NCBI RefSeq assembly: GCF_003028855.1
Contig: NZ_CP028324.1
Span: forward strand, 2,480,001-2,544,000
Reading direction: 5' to 3'
Length of the DNA: 64,000 nucleotides
DNA from: Pseudoduganella armeniaca
Lineage (GTDB): Bacteria > Pseudomonadota > Gammaproteobacteria > Burkholderiales > Burkholderiaceae_D
In this document: positions 62,457 to 64,000 of the stretch, one piece after another
Layout: each line of letters starts with the position of its first letter
Position numbering within the stretch: position 1 is the first letter of the stretch
Position numbers and translations under genes: made by a program
Notes under the pieces: generated by a model
Told to the model about the DNA's origin: nothing
What the model saw: only the letters and a program-made list of their open reading frames with translations
Databases searched by the model: none

Positions 62457-63173
62457 ATGAGATCATTATTAAAAGCAACGTTTGTCGCCACATTGGCGTT
62501 CGCCGCGCACGCCCGGGCTGAGGTGTTCACCTACGAATATACGTCTGTCATTACCAAGGTTGAGCAATATGTTAGGAACACTAATGGCAGCCTCACCGGC
62601 GGGGATGTTGGCATGTCTGACTGGCCAGGCTTCGCTGTAGCCGTAGGCGAAAAGGTGCGCGGCAGGTTCAGCTATGACACCGAGTCCCAAGAGAGCGTTG
62701 CTGGGGAGTATTGCTGCGGATACTACACGACGCTGTATGTCGGCGCTCAAAATGCCCTGACCCTAACGTTCGAGAACAGCGGATACGCATATCGATCGTC
62801 GAAGGACCTGCCAGTTGAGCTGGCAACCAGCACTTATCCTGCCGGCGGCGGGTCCGATGCATTCGGGGTCTGGCAGTGGGACTACGATGGCGCAAATCGT
62901 CGATTGGTGAGCATTACCATGCTGGACGACACCGGCACTGCGCTCCCTTACAGACCTGATCGCATGATTCCCGATTCCCTTGCTGGATTTGCTCGGGGCG
63001 AATTTGACTACAGCATCTACTCTCCTGACTCCAGCAAAATGGTCTTCGTGTCTGGCGCTCTCACTTCTGTGCGCCAAGTCAGCCCGGTCCCTGAGCCAGG
63101 CACCTACGCAATGCTGCTGGCAGGCCTGGGCCTGCTCGGCTGGCAGCGCAAGCGCTCGTCGCGCGCTCAATAA
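62457..63173 (+). CDS. PEP-CTERM sorting domain protein, paralogue of preceding gene
   Basis: The 238-residue secreted protein has a signal peptide (SLLKATFVATLAFAAHARA), a beta-rich body sharing the FTYEYT/VITYEFT opening and VGEKVRGRFSYDT pattern with its neighbour, and the sorting tail PVPEPGTYAMLLAGLGLLG. I start at ATG 62457, where the signal begins; an upstream ATG at 62415 adds 14 residues. Over 76 bp the tails differ at one base (62252-62327 against 63080-63155). Confidence 0.85.
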   Translation: MRSLLKATFVATLAFAAHARAEVFTYEYTSVITKVEQYVRNTNGSLTGGDVGMSDWPGFAVAVGEKVRGRFSYDTESQESVAGEYCCGYYTTLYVGAQNALTLTFENSGYAYRSSKDLPVELATSTYPAGGGSDAFGVWQWDYDGANRRLVSITMLDDTGTALPYRPDRMIPDSLAGFARGEFDYSIYSPDSSKMVFVSGALTSVRQVSPVPEPGTYAMLLAGLGLLGWQRKRSSRAQ

Positions 63174-63323
63174 GCCATCGTAGCGGCTCCCACGGGTCGC
63201 TACGGCCTGCCCCGATATGCAAGGGGCAACTCGCCCGCCTGTCGCCAGGCGGGCGACATCTTCCCGCCGGGCTCGCTACAGTTGAGTGATGATCAACTAT
63301 TCACTCAAAGAGTGCCGCTAACC

Positions 63324-63782
63324 ATGCCCAGCCTGCTTTCCTCCGCCCTGATCGGCGCCGTCGCCAGCGCCCGTTCGATGACGCCGATGGCCACCATCGC
63401 CGCCGCCCGTCTGGCCAAGCGCGAGACGCCGGGCGAACTGTTCCTGCTCGATCGTCCCCTGTTCAAATACGGCGCGCTGGCCATGGGCGTCGGTGAACTG
63501 GCCGGCGACAAGATGAAGACAGCGCCCGACCGCACCGTGTTCCTCGGCCTGCTGGCGCGCGTGATGAGCGCCGGTATCGCGGGGGCGGCGCTGGCGCCGC
63601 AGGGGCAGGAGAAGACCGGCGCCGCGCTGGCGGTGGCCACGGCCGTACCGCTGGCCTACCTGACGCTCGCCAAGCGTAAGGAGGCGATGGCGCGCATCGG
63701 CCAGACCAAGAGCGGCCTGATCGAGGATGCGCTGGTGGTGGCCGCCGGGGCGGCCGTTGTCGCACTGGCGACCCGGGGATAA
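63324..63782 (+). CDS. DUF4126 membrane protein
   Basis: The 152-residue polytopic protein has four or so hydrophobic segments, including LLSSALIGAVASARSMTPMA at the start, the DUF4126 hallmark region, and the end GLIEDALVVAAGAAVVALATRG. I start at ATG 63324; TTG at 63282 is in frame but has no ribosome site. It is monocistronic. Function unknown. Confidence 0.75.
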   Translation: MPSLLSSALIGAVASARSMTPMATIAAARLAKRETPGELFLLDRPLFKYGALAMGVGELAGDKMKTAPDRTVFLGLLARVMSAGIAGAALAPQGQEKTGAALAVATAVPLAYLTLAKRKEAMARIGQTKSGLIEDALVVAAGAAVVALATRG

Positions 63783-63793
63783 GGCGTCCACCG

Positions 63794-63815
63794 CGTCCGC
63801 CTGCCGGGGCGGACG
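63794..63815. terminator. Hairpin between convergent DUF4126 and amidase genes
   Basis: CGTCCGCC (63794-63801) and GGCGGACG (63808-63815) form an 8-bp stem with a 6-base loop. No T-run follows, so termination is only suspected. Confidence 0.4.
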
Positions 63816-63858
63816 TGGTCTCTGGAGGCCGGCGCAGCCGACCCCAGCCCTTTTGCGC

Positions 63859-64000
63859 TCATCCGATAGCGCGCTCGAGCGCGGCCGCCGCGGCCAGCAC
63901 AAGCCGGTCGCTGCCCGGTGCCGCGAACACGGTCACACCGAATGGCATGCCATCGTCATCCAGGCCCGCAGGTAGCGCAACGACTGGCGCGCCTGCCTTG
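63859..64000 (-). CDS. Amidase (GatA-like), 3' end only
   Basis: On the minus strand a frame enters from the right edge and runs 46 residues to TGA 63859. It ends KAGAPVVALPAGLD, DDGMPFGVTVFAAPGS, DRLVLAAAAALERAIG. The segment PAGLDxDGxPFGVTxF is the usual C-terminal part of amidase-signature enzymes. The catalytic Ser/Lys region is outside the window. Confidence 0.8.
   Translation of the reverse strand, partial: KAGAPVVALPAGLDDDGMPFGVTVFAAPGSDRLVLAAAAALERAIG

Overview
The window is a high-GC (mid to upper 60s percent by eye), densely coded bacterial chromosome segment. PEP-CTERM proteins (three), a Neisseria Gcr-type recombinase, MtfA, a suhB/trmJ divergent pair and the many small envelope-stress proteins point to a betaproteobacterium of the Oxalobacteraceae, Massilia-like. 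That is inference from gene content, not a database match. I found no tRNA, rRNA, CRISPR array, insertion sequence, prophage or replication origin.

Layout. 0-11.6 kb: metabolic and transport genes (3' part of a GntP permease, a large secreted GH35 beta-galactosidase, an Ada/AlkA-like protein translationally coupled to a PEP-mutase-family lyase, a PEP-CTERM protein, an MgtC/DUF4010 membrane protein, a CDF cation transporter). 12.2-18.6 kb: a lipid and envelope block (PAP2 phosphatase, diacylglycerol-kinase-like enzyme, metallophosphoesterase, lipoprotein phospholipase D, Gcr-type membrane protein), with a tandem pair of LexA-like boxes before the PAP2 gene. 18.6-22.9 kb: CoA-transferase, porin, class IV aminotransferase, DUF3617 protein. 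22.9-43.1 kb: an unusually long run of small envelope and stress genes (OmpA-like, BON, glycine-zipper, DUF5670, DUF3309, DUF4398, DUF883, YqjE, ferritin-like, AsmA, AI-2E-type permease, YihY) around one Crp/Fnr regulator. 43-64 kb: mostly housekeeping (UspA, DksA-like, hydroxypyruvate isomerase, RhlE, SuhB, TrmJ, a Tat/GMC oxidoreductase pair with a lipase, a 1208-residue c-di-GMP hybrid protein, TetR-LOG, GST, metallopeptidase, Cho-like nuclease, twin PEP-CTERM proteins) and the 3' end of an amidase cut by the right edge.

Main discovery candidate. Twelve exact copies of a 14-bp dyad, GTNCG-N4-CGNAC, occur in the intergenic regions between 18.6 and 42.5 kb, each upstream of an envelope or stress gene. 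In every case a -10-like hexamer with A at position 2 and T at position 6 is centred 32 or 33 bp downstream of the dyad centre. That is the spacing expected for a Crp/Fnr-type activator at about -41.5. One copy lies between the window's only Crp/Fnr gene and its divergent glycine-zipper neighbour, with a matching hexamer on both sides. I infer one envelope-protection regulon run by this regulator.

Other structure. Five genes carry six apparent one-base losses of G or C, five of them in a G/C run, and each is restored by adding one base; sequencing error is the simplest reading. Three families of long palindromes sit almost only between convergent genes and probably act as two-way terminators.
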